Made by a program: the position numbers and the translations under genes. The notes beneath the pieces were generated by a model. It was not told where the DNA came from. It did not search any database and saw only the letters and a program-made list of their open reading frames with translations. From positions 1-5,143 of the forward strand of contig JARRCQ010000138.1 in NCBI GenBank assembly GCA_029982105.1: a stretch of DNA of 5,143 nt, in the 5' to 3' direction. Positions 1 through 5,120 of this stretch are shown here, piece by piece; positions within the stretch are counted from its first letter, which is position 1; each line of letters starts with the position of its first letter. This DNA is from Candidatus Atribacteria bacterium. Lineage in GTDB: Bacteria; Atribacterota; Atribacteria; Atribacterales; Caldatribacteriaceae.

Positions 1-1
1 G

Positions 2-208
2 AGCCCCAGGTTTTCAAATAGCCGATATTTCCACCCAATATTTTCTTCTCAACCATTGATTCCGGCGGATCTTGAGGATGCTCTCCCCCCAGGAACATAT
101 CTCTTAATCCATCAGAAAGAATTCCCTTTAACAAGAAAAATAAAGGAGCAGCTCACGACCTATAAGGTAGATATATTCCTGAGTATAGGAAATAATGATA
201 CTCTGTAA
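2..208 (+). CDS. 3' end of an unrecognised protein gene (partial, enters from the left)
   Basis: This frame is open from the window edge for 68 codons and stops with TAA at 206-208; the other two + frames stop within the first 60 bases. The visible C-terminus includes LEDALPPGTYLLIHQKEFP and ends in DIFLSIGNNDTL. It reads like folded protein: a Pro-rich turn, a short hydrophobic strand (TYLLIH), an amphipathic Lys/Glu helix and a final strand. The pattern loosely recalls the soluble C-terminal tail of membrane glycosyltransferases, but I do not recognise the family and assign no function. The start lies outside the window. No good G+C-rich terminator follows immediately, only an all-A/T 6-bp hairpin at 207-221, so transcription may continue to the terminator-like hairpins at 515-634. 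Confidence 0.5.
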   Translation, partial: SPRFSNSRYFHPIFSSQPLIPADLEDALPPGTYLLIHQKEFPLTRKIKEQLTTYKVDIFLSIGNNDTL

Positions 209-240
209 AAATAGGATTTTTCAAACAGCCTCTCATAGTT

Positions 241-281
241 TTGATAAGTCGAGCACCACCTCTTTATGAAAGTTGTATAAT
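241..281 (+). promoter_or_regulatory. Weak candidate promoter for the exporter leader
   Basis: TATAAT is at 276-281 in a very A+T-rich stretch, but no good -35 lies 16-18 bp upstream. A separate TTGATA at 241-246 could pair with TATGAA at 265-270 (18-bp spacer). Either would start transcription at roughly 277-288 and give a leader of about 400 nt before the MATE gene. AT-rich DNA yields such matches by chance, so this is tentative. Confidence 0.25.
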
Positions 282-300
282 ATTATAGTATTTCGCAGAA

Positions 301-328
301 CTTGTTAAATTATTAAATTTTTAACAGG
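301..328. promoter_or_regulatory. Dyad, possible operator or 5' hairpin
   Basis: CTTGTTAAA (301-309) is complementary to TTTAACAGG (320-328), 9 bp with one G-T wobble, around a 10-base A/T spacer. It lies just downstream of TATAAT at 276-281, where a repressor site or the first hairpin of a leader could be. Exporter genes are often controlled by TetR- or MarR-type repressors at such dyads, but no regulator gene is visible here. Confidence 0.25.
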
Positions 329-351
329 CAAATTATACCGGAAGTTCAAAA

Positions 352-396
352 ATGGGAAACCGTCATACAGCAAGGGATACCATAAAACTTCCTTAG
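352..396 (+). CDS. Possible 14-residue leader peptide
   Basis: ATG at 352 is preceded by GGAAG (340-344) with an ideal 7-base spacer and opens a short frame, MGNRHTARDTIKLP, ending in TAG at 394-396. The Shine-Dalgarno and following bases (GGAAGTT, 340-346) are perfectly complementary to the end of the same frame (AACTTCC, 386-392), so the site could be masked by a hairpin. Two terminator-like hairpins lie between it and the MATE gene. That is the usual layout of ribosome-mediated attenuation in antibiotic-resistance leaders. A frame this short can arise by chance, and no homology is recognised. Confidence 0.25.
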   Translation: MGNRHTARDTIKLP

Positions 397-413
397 TTTT
401 CTCAGGTTTTAAT

Positions 414-606
414 TTTCTTCGGGGGTTACAAGGAAGCAGAGCAAGCTGTAGGGAAAAGCGCCTCGGTAATCTTGGGTTTTTAAGTTTTTGTTTTTTTATC
501 TTTCTTTGGGGTTGATAAGGGGGCTTTGCCCTCTTATAGTGAGAAAGGTTTTTCTTCCTCACTGTTTTTTGTTATTTTTTACGTTTTTTCTTTGGAGGTT
601 ATAAGG
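414..606 (+). repeat. Starts of three degenerate ~86-bp tandem units
   Basis: Three similar segments recur at 86-87-base spacing: TTTCTTCGGGGGTTACAAGG at 414-433, TTTCTTTGGGGTTGATAAGG at 501-520 and TTTCTTTGGAGGTTATAAGG at 587-606. The T-rich stretches before units two and three also resemble each other. Units two and three continue into near-identical hairpins, while unit one has diverged. This suggests an old tandem duplication of a hairpin-bearing element. Confidence 0.45.
515..570 (+). terminator. Double hairpin with T-tract, intrinsic-terminator-like
   Basis: The first stem pairs ATAAGGGGG (515-523) with CCCTCTTAT (529-537), with one G-U wobble and a C-G pair closing a TTT loop. A second stem directly abuts it: AGTGAG (538-543) pairs with CTCACT (558-563), with AAG/CTT continuing inside after a mismatch, and is followed by GTTTTTTG (564-571). 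A stem followed by six T residues on the + strand is the classic rho-independent arrangement. The wobble works only in + strand RNA, which supports this orientation. It could end upstream transcription or act as an attenuator for the exporters. Confidence 0.55.
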
Positions 607-634
607 GGGTATTTTCCCCCTTATAGTTCTTTTT
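598..634 (+). terminator. G5/C5 hairpin with T-rich tail, terminator-like
   Basis: ATAAGGGGG (601-609) and CCCCCTTAT (616-624) form a perfect 9-bp stem around TATTTT. It is extended outward by T600-A625 and wobble pairs and followed by TTCTTTTT (627-634). It is the better-preserved sibling of the hairpin at 515-537 and lies about 55 bp before the MATE start. It probably terminates or attenuates + strand transcription. Confidence 0.5.
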
Positions 635-659
635 AAATTTAAAGCTTACGCCATAGACT

Positions 660-679
660 GTCTTTTGCGGTTAACTATA
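660..679 (+). repeat. Direct repeat, copy 1 (upstream of MATE)
   Basis: GTCTTTTGCGGTTAACTATA here matches GTTTTTTGCGGTTAACTATA at 3682-3701 in 19 of 20 bases, with 17 consecutive identical bases (663-679). It contains the palindrome GTTAAC. This copy ends 10 bases before the MATE ATG, so a protein bound here would affect initiation. TATAAA at 676-681, with TAGACT at 654-659 as a possible -35 (16-bp spacer), overlaps it and would give an almost leaderless transcript. Confidence 0.6.
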
Positions 680-689
680 AAAAAGGAAG

Positions 690-2105
690 ATGAAATTGGA
701 AGAAAAAGTAATAGAAGATGAAGAAGTCATTTTAGAAGGAGAAGCCTTTAGTACAATACTACCGGAAATTCTGGATAAGAAACATATTCGTTCCAAAGCC
801 TTTTCTTTGTCTCTACCTGCCCTTCTAAATATGCTTCTTATTAGTTTTGTGGGCATGGTAGATATGATTATGGTTGGCAGACTAGGACCCGCCGCCATCT
901 CAGCTGTAGGAATGGTGAATCAGCCCATTTTCCTTGTCATCTCTGTGTTTATAGCCCTCACAGTGGGAACTACTGCATTAGTGGCCCGTTTTATAGGAGC
1001 AAAAGACATAAGCAGCGCAAAAAATGTGGCAAAGCAGAGCATAGTGGTAAGTATATTTTTTGGCGTGCTGTTACTACCTCTTTTATACATATTTGCTCCT
1101 CAGATAGAAAGAGCTATGGGAGCAGAACCTCAAGTATTAGCTTTGGGCGTTGCCTATATGCGGATGGTAGCATTAGGAATGCCATTTAGCGTCTTAGCAA
1201 TGGGATTGGGAGCCATACTTAGAGGCTCTGGCGATATGAAAACTCCCCTCATAGCTGATATCATTGCCAATTTATCGAATATATTAGGAAATTATATTTT
1301 AATCTTCGGTAAATTTGGAGCTCCGGCTTTGGGAGTTGCAGGCGCAGGTATAGCTACCTCCATAGCAAGGTTTATCGCCTCAATTATTCTCCTTTATGTA
1401 CTCTATAGAGGAAAAACAGTGATTAAACTCTCGATTAAAGAAAGCTATGGCTTAAATTTTGGCATCTTGAAAAGAATATTTAATATAGGAATACCTTCGT
1501 CCCTGTAGCAATTCGTCTTAAGAGCAGGACAGTTAACATTTGTAAGAATAGTGGCAGAATTGGGAACTATAGCTTTTGCTACCCATCAGATAGCCATGAA
1601 TATTCAATCTCTGTCATTTATGCCCGGACAAGCTTTCTCTATGGCTGCCACCACTCTTGTGGGTCAACTTTTAGGAGCTAATAAGCCAGACATTGCAGAA
1701 GAAAGCGCTCGTCAAACAAGACTGTTAGGAATGATAGTCTCCGGCATAAGCGCATTTACCATATTTTTCTTCGGAAAATATATAACCATGCTTTACACCA
1801 ATGATATCACTATTATTGAACAAAGCCGTATATGCCTGAGGATTATAGCCCTTATTCAACCCGCTCAATCAACCCAATTTATACTGGCTGGTGCTCTAAG
1901 AGGAGCAGGAGACACCCGTTTTCCTCTTTATTCCACTATTGTAGGTATCTGGGGAATGAGGGTAGCCTTGGCCTATCTTTTTGTAATGATATTTGGATGG
2001 GGACTTACAGGTGCGTGGTTAGCTATAGGTTTTGATCAAATATTAAGAGCTCTAGTTATTTATTCTCGATTTAAGTCTGGAAAATGGAAACATTTTGAGG
2101 TATAA
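690..2105 (+). pseudogene. MATE-family multidrug/Na+(H+) antiporter, interrupted by in-frame TAG
   Basis: The product would be a 12-helix inner-membrane exporter that expels drugs or metabolites in exchange for Na+ or H+. Codons 1-272 give the first MatE half, including GMVDMIMVGRLGPAAISAVG near residues 55-74. TAG follows at 1506-1508 (codon 273), and the same frame then continues without another stop to TAA at 2103-2105. The second half carries typical motifs (PGQAFSMAATTLVGQLLGAN; LAGALRGAGDTRFPL). With the amber codon read through, the protein is 471 residues, normal for MATE. The stop falls in IGIPSSL*QF at the start of helix 7, where relatives often have Glu, so GAG to TAG is a likely origin. 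A GTG at 1551 could start the second half, but I see no Shine-Dalgarno. The ATG at 690 sits directly against GGAAG (685-689); the in-frame TTG at 696 has a better 6-base spacing. An acidic N-terminal extension of about 30 residues precedes helix 1. Possible states: pseudogene, suppressed amber, two-piece protein or sequencing error. Confidence 0.85.
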
Positions 2106-2140
2106 ACTATCTAATCTTAAACGCTAAGGTTCAAAAATAG

Positions 2141-3577
2141 ATGAGGAAAGAATCTACTGACTCTCCCTATGACTACCGTTATCAAATTTTAGCTGCGGTT
2201 ATGTTGTGCGGGATTATGGGACCCATTGACGCCAGTGTGGTCAATGTTAATTACCATATCATTGGAAGCCATTTTGGCGTTGCTCTCACCAGTGCTCAAT
2301 GGATAGTTATGATTTACCTTTTGACCATAAGCAGTTTGCTTCCCTTTTATGGTCGTTTAGGCGATATTTGGGGATACAAAAGAGTATATTTACTCGGTCT
2401 TTTTGGTTTTACCATTACTTCCCTTTTATGTAGTGTTTCTTATTTTTTACCCTCTATTTCTTGGCTAATTCTTTTTCGCGCTATTCAGGGGATTACTGCC
2501 GGAATGATGATGTCTGTACCCTATGCCATAATTGTGACTTCTTTCCCTCCCGAAGAGCGAGGCCGAGCTTTAGGAATTAACGCTATCAGCGTATCCACAG
2601 GATTAGCTATCGGACCATCCTTAGGAGGGTTCATTGCTCACCTTGCTGGTTGGCCTTATATTTTCTTAATAAACATCCCTATCGGTATCATTGGCCTGTG
2701 GTGGGGAAATAAAATTATTCCCGAATTAAAAGGAAAACCGGGGACAATAGATGGAGGAGGAGCTGTAACCAATTGCCTGTTTCTTTTTTCTTTTCTCTTC
2801 TTTCTAAATCGTTTTTCTACTCAGGGGATAAACGCTATCACTGTTTTTATCGCCGCAGTTGCAGTTATAGCATTCCTTGCCTTCTTGACCATAGAAAAAA
2901 GAGCCACCCCTCCACTGATAAATTTAAAACTATTCCACAACTTATCCTTTTCCTTAGCCAATCTATGTGCTCTATTAAATTTTATGTCCCAGTATATTTT
3001 AGTAACTCTCACCCCTTCTTACTTTAATCGAGTGTTACAATACGAGCAAAATGAAGTAGGGCTTCTATTAACTATTTTCCCTCTCACTACTTTAGTAGTA
3101 GCTCCCTTTTCTGGCTCACTTTCTGACCGTATCAGTCCTCGCTTCCTTACTTCTACAGGTGCTGCTCTTTGTGCTTTAAGTTTATTTTCTCTAAGTAAAC
3201 TACCTGTCTCTATCGGTACAGCAGGCATTGCCTGGAGGTTAGCTCTCTTTGGTTTAGGCACTGGTATTTTTCAATCTCCCAATATGAACGTTGCTATGGG
3301 AAGCGTACCTCGAGAACATTTAGGTGTGGCCTCAAGTATCTTAGCTACAGTGCGTAATATAGGAATGGTGTTGGGAACTGCTCTGGGAGGTGGAATTCTT
3401 AATGCCTCGGTCCCCACCTCTATTCTTCAAGGATCAGGAAAACTGGGAGGTGGAGAAGCTTCAATTTTTATGCTGGGACTAAAAAATGCATATTTTGGGG
3501 GAGCAATTTTAACCGGGATAGCAGCTCTTATTTCTCTATTCATAGTTAATCGCAAAATACAGCCTACGTTGGGCTAA
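2141..3577 (+). CDS. MFS drug exporter, DHA2 (EmrB/QacA, 14-helix) family
   Basis: This 478-residue integral membrane protein probably exports drugs or toxic compounds in exchange for protons. Family motifs are clear: DASVVNVN (residues 30-37, the helix-1 motif of DHA2), motif A GRLGDIWGYKR (71-81) in the loop between helices 2 and 3, motif B RAIQGITAG (113-121) and the antiporter motif C GLAIGPSLGG (154-163). The following segment, GWPYIFLINIPIGIIG (about 170-185), is also typical of DHA2 proteins. A second motif-A-like loop, SGSLSDRISPR, lies in the C-terminal half. Length fits a 14-helix exporter. The start is ATG with a modest AAGGT (2126-2130) ten bases upstream. It lies 35 bp after the MATE gene with no promoter or terminator between, so the two are probably co-transcribed. 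The substrate cannot be read from sequence. No terminator is evident after its TAA stop. Confidence 0.9.
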   Translation: MRKESTDSPYDYRYQILAAVMLCGIMGPIDASVVNVNYHIIGSHFGVALTSAQWIVMIYLLTISSLLPFYGRLGDIWGYKRVYLLGLFGFTITSLLCSVSYFLPSISWLILFRAIQGITAGMMMSVPYAIIVTSFPPEERGRALGINAISVSTGLAIGPSLGGFIAHLAGWPYIFLINIPIGIIGLWWGNKIIPELKGKPGTIDGGGAVTNCLFLFSFLFFLNRFSTQGINAITVFIAAVAVIAFLAFLTIEKRATPPLINLKLFHNLSFSLANLCALLNFMSQYILVTLTPSYFNRVLQYEQNEVGLLLTIFPLTTLVVAPFSGSLSDRISPRFLTSTGAALCALSLFSLSKLPVSIGTAGIAWRLALFGLGTGIFQSPNMNVAMGSVPREHLGVASSILATVRNIGMVLGTALGGGILNASVPTSILQGSGKLGGGEASIFMLGLKNAYFGGAILTGIAALISLFIVNRKIQPTLG

Positions 3578-3681
3578 CAGCTCGGAAGTGGAAAACACAA
3601 GGCCCATAACCGACGAGATAAGGAGTACCATCAGTTATTTATCATAGAAAACTTGTTCTCGCAAGCTGCAGTACTATCGAA

Positions 3682-3701
3682 GTTTTTTGCGGTTAACTAT
3701 A
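3682..3701 (+). repeat. Direct repeat, copy 2 (upstream of SDR)
   Basis: This is the second copy of the 20-bp motif found at 660-679 (19/20 identical). Here it supplies the -35 region of the SDR promoter: TTGCGG is inside it and GTTAAC lies in the promoter spacer, a favourable place for an operator. The two copies bracket the MATE-MFS pair as direct repeats about 3.0 kb apart. Confidence 0.6.
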
Positions 3702-3714
3702 TAAGTGATATAAT
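3687..3714 (+). promoter_or_regulatory. Sigma-70-type promoter of the SDR gene
   Basis: TTGCGG (3687-3692) and a perfect TATAAT (3709-3714) are separated by 16 bp, with TGA immediately before the -10 giving an extended -10 (TGATATAAT). Transcription should begin near 3721, leaving a leader of about 20 bases that contains the AAGGAG ribosome-binding site. The -35 is poor, which the extended -10 would offset. Confidence 0.7.
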
Positions 3715-3740
3715 TTAGCAAATCTGCAAGGAGTAATAAA

Positions 3741-4532
3741 ATGGATTTAGGAATAGAAGGCAAAGTAGCTTTAGTAACTGGAAGTAGCCAAGGAATGGGC
3801 AAAGCCATTGCTCAAGAATTATCTCGAGAAGGAGCTCGAGTTATTCTTTCTTCCCGTTCTCCACTAAAGTTAGAAAAAGCTCAAAAGGAAATTGAAAAAG
3901 AGACGGGTAAAAAATGCGCATTTTTCCCCTGCGATTTGAGTAACAGAGAGGATATAGAGAATCTAGTAAATTATATAATCAGAGAAGTACAAGGAGTGGA
4001 CATTTTAGTGATAAATAGTGGCGGTCCGCCTCCCGGAGATATTTTCTCTATATCTGAAGAAGATTGGTATAAAGCTTTTAATTTGCTTCTAATGAGTGCC
4101 ATCAGATTAACCAAGGCTTTTCTTCCTCATATGGAGGCTAAGAATTGGGGTAGGATAGTTTACTTAACCTCTACTTCCATAAAAGAACCGATAGAAAATC
4201 TTTTATTGTCTAACGTCTTGAGGAGTGGGGTTAATGCTTTGTCTAAAAGCCTTTCTCGAGATTACGCCCATCGCAATGTCCTCTTTAACGTAGTTTGTCC
4301 CGGATCTATTGCCACTCATAGAACTATTCAATTATTAGAAGATAGAGCTGCTCGAAGCGGTCAATCCTTAGAGACATTAAAACAAGAAGCAGAGGAAGCC
4401 ATTCCTATGAAAAGATATGGAAATGCAGAAGAAGTAGCTTCTTTAGTCACGTTTTTATGTTCTAATCAAGCCACTTACCTGACAGGCACAGCTATTCAGG
4501 TTGATGGAGGAGCTATCCATTTCGTCTTATAA
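3741..4532 (+). CDS. Short-chain dehydrogenase/reductase with non-canonical active site
   Basis: This 263-residue cytosolic Rossmann-fold protein is of the FabG-like (3-oxoacyl-ACP-reductase-like) SDR type. The NAD(P)-binding TGSSQGMG is at residues 13-20, CDL at 64-66, NSGG (in place of NNAG) at 92-95 and the tetrad Asn probably at N114. Ser144 in GRIVYLTS fits the catalytic Ser. Thirteen residues on, where the YxxxK motif is expected, the protein has S157-N-V-L-R161, so both Tyr and Lys are replaced. From memory, other SDRs share LSNxxR and KEP here, so this looks like a subfamily trait rather than decay. The C-terminal TGTAIQVDGGAIH is typical. ATG at 3741 has AAGGAG (3728-3733) with 7-base spacing. 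It has its own promoter 163 bp after the MFS gene. The substrate is unknown, and simple hydride-transfer chemistry should not be assumed. Confidence 0.88.
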   Translation: MDLGIEGKVALVTGSSQGMGKAIAQELSREGARVILSSRSPLKLEKAQKEIEKETGKKCAFFPCDLSNREDIENLVNYIIREVQGVDILVINSGGPPPGDIFSISEEDWYKAFNLLLMSAIRLTKAFLPHMEAKNWGRIVYLTSTSIKEPIENLLLSNVLRSGVNALSKSLSRDYAHRNVLFNVVCPGSIATHRTIQLLEDRAARSGQSLETLKQEAEEAIPMKRYGNAEEVASLVTFLCSNQATYLTGTAIQVDGGAIHFVL

Positions 4533-4808
4533 AGGGAATTAGCAACCGCACTTTCACCAAAACGAGAATTATAGCATCCCGATCCTACAAAATCTGTTAA
4601 GCTACTATATATATCTCTTGTGTCTTTAAGTTTTATACCGTAGGCATGCTGGAATGTTTTCCTTAGTGTCGTTTTTCCGATTTCGCCGGTGGATATTTTT
4701 TGACCAATAGCTTTTGTTTTTTGTCTTTTAGAGGTTAACAAGAGAGTTATCCCTTATCGTTCTATCTTTTAATGTTAATCTTTTTGTAGAAAAATCTGCT
4801 TTATTCTC
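4533..4808. other. Gene-free stretch after the SDR
   Basis: No convincing gene or clear terminator is seen. A - strand frame (TTG at 4741 down to 4496, 81 codons, overlapping the SDR end) contains TTLRKTFQHAYG, which recalls the LRKTFGYHAY stretch around the box II Arg of phage-type tyrosine recombinases. The expected His is Thr, and the later HSSxxxTLRYIG-like region is absent. It could be a decayed integrase scrap or chance. A GGTTAAC at 4733-4739 repeats the core of the 20-bp motif. Confidence 0.35.
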
Positions 4809-4811
4809 GAG

Positions 4812-4832
4812 AAAAGAAAAGCCATCGGTTCT
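4812..4832 (-). terminator. 3' strand of closing stem plus U-rich tract of the ncRNA
   Basis: Reading the - strand, AGAACCGATGGC (4832-4821) is followed at once by TTTTCTTTT (4820-4812). The GC-containing stem strand and U-rich tail resemble an intrinsic terminator whose 5' strand is the start of the RNA itself. A 13-bp alternative hairpin (4809-4821 with 4846-4858) competes with it. Confidence 0.5.
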
Positions 4833-4976
4833 AACAAACCTTAGCCTTTTCTTTTCTCACCTTTTCAGCGAGAAACTTCAGGATGGACTTCCACTCCTTC
4901 AAGCTTTGAGCTTCTAATCTTTCGAAAAGAAACTCTTTTTTTCCATCCTCCGGCTTAACTTCTCAGAACCGATGGC
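4813..4976 (-). ncRNA. Candidate structured non-coding RNA, about 164 nt, class unknown
   Basis: Reading the - strand, the RNA would start with GCCAUCGGUUCU (4976-4965) and close with the perfect complement AGAACCGAUGGC (4832-4821), then UUUUCUUUU. Internal stems: P2, UUAAGCC (4958-4952) with GGCUAA (4846-4841), one bulge; P3, AGGAUGGA (4949-4942) with UCCAUCCU (4887-4880), 8 bp; P4, UUUCUCGC (4875-4868) with GUGAGAAA (4860-4853), 8 bp including one G-U; plus two 5-bp hairpins inside P3 (4930-4918 and 4913-4901). The G-U pair works only on the - strand. The promoter at 4983-5011 predicts +1 at 4976, the first base of the closing stem. I see no SRP GGAA-loop domain, tmRNA ends or RNase P core. 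A long closing stem with a hairpin on the 3' side of the centre and this length are compatible with a 6S-like RNA, but that is speculative. Confidence 0.65.
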
Positions 4977-4982
4977 AAACGT

Positions 4983-5011
4983 AATATATCACTATTTTTC
5001 CATTTCGTCAA
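4983..5011 (-). promoter_or_regulatory. Strong sigma-70-type promoter for the ncRNA
   Basis: On the - strand, TTGACG (5011-5006) is followed by a 17-bp spacer and TATATT (4988-4983), with TGA directly before the -10 (extended -10). Both hexamers match the consensus in five of six bases and the spacing is optimal. The predicted start is G at 4976. Confidence 0.75.
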
Positions 5012-5026
5012 TAGGGGGAGGGGCTC

Positions 5027-5032
5027 TATAAT
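5027..5032 (+). promoter_or_regulatory. Candidate -10 for the divergent right-hand gene
   Basis: A perfect TATAAT faces rightwards, predicting a start near 5039 and a leader of about 80 nt. The -35 position (about 5004-5009, TTCGTC) is poor and overlaps the -35 of the opposing ncRNA promoter, so the two would compete for RNA polymerase or need an activator. A GGGGGAGGGG run (5014-5023) lies between them. Confidence 0.4.
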
Positions 5033-5065
5033 AAAGTGTGTGGAAAAAAATATCTAAAAAGAAGT

Positions 5066-5120
5066 ATGGTGGTAAGGATCCCAGGATGGAAAATCAAAGA
5101 AAAGGAGGCCTTACCACCAT
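5066..5120 (+). promoter_or_regulatory. Perfect 12-bp inverted repeat covering a start codon
   Basis: ATGGTGGTAAGG (5066-5077) is exactly complementary to CCTTACCACCAT (5109-5120), with a 31-base loop. The AAAGGAGG Shine-Dalgarno (5101-5108) is the last part of the loop. The 3' arm covers the whole spacer and the first two bases of the ATG at 5119. In mRNA this should restrict ribosome binding. In DNA it could instead be an operator. Confidence 0.6.

Larger units (their letters stand above)
209..689 (+). other. 480-bp gene-free leader upstream of the exporter genes
   Basis: I see no normal-sized gene here. The longest open frame, on the - strand at 305-562, is a very basic, proline-rich translation of T-rich repeat DNA and is not credible. 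The stretch instead holds an A+T-rich promoter-like segment (about 241-281), a dyad (301-328), a possible leader-peptide ORF (352-396), three degenerate ~86-bp units (from 414) and strong hairpins (515-634). This organisation fits an attenuated mRNA leader for the exporter genes. It would also fit insulation of them from the upstream gene. Confidence 0.5.

Noticed and set aside
207..221. AAAAAT-AGG-ATTTTT hairpin after the left partial gene
   Set aside because: The stem is only A-T pairs and too weak to call a terminator.
305..562. 85-codon minus-strand frame, Lys/Arg/Pro-rich
   Set aside because: It is a translation of T-rich repeats and hairpins with no family features or ribosome-binding site.
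3620..3625. AAGGAG in the MFS-SDR gap
   Set aside because: No ATG, GTG or TTG lies within a workable distance downstream.
4496..4741. 81-codon minus-strand frame with LRKTFQHAYG, resembling a tyrosine recombinase
   Set aside because: It overlaps the SDR 3' end, starts with TTG without a good ribosome-binding site, lacks the box II His and the catalytic Tyr region. At most it is a remnant.
4834..4962. 43-codon minus-strand open frame reading like an amphipathic helix (FLFERLEAQSLKEWKS...) within the ncRNA locus
   Set aside because: It is bounded by TGA and TAG close inside the closing stem, has no ATG and no ribosome-binding site at its TTG/GTG codons. The promoter-stem-U-tract arrangement explains the locus better as RNA.
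4821..4976. 156-bp element with perfect 12-bp terminal inverted repeats, as in a MITE
   Set aside because: Flanks share only AAA as a possible target duplication, while the exact promoter start and U-tract fit an RNA gene. Multi-copy searches could reopen this.
4949..4976. AGAAGUUAAGCC on the minus strand, similar to a segment of 5S rRNA
   Set aside because: The rest of the conserved 5S sequence (CGCCGAUGGUA order, helix IV-V) is not in place and the overall fold differs, so the short match is probably chance.
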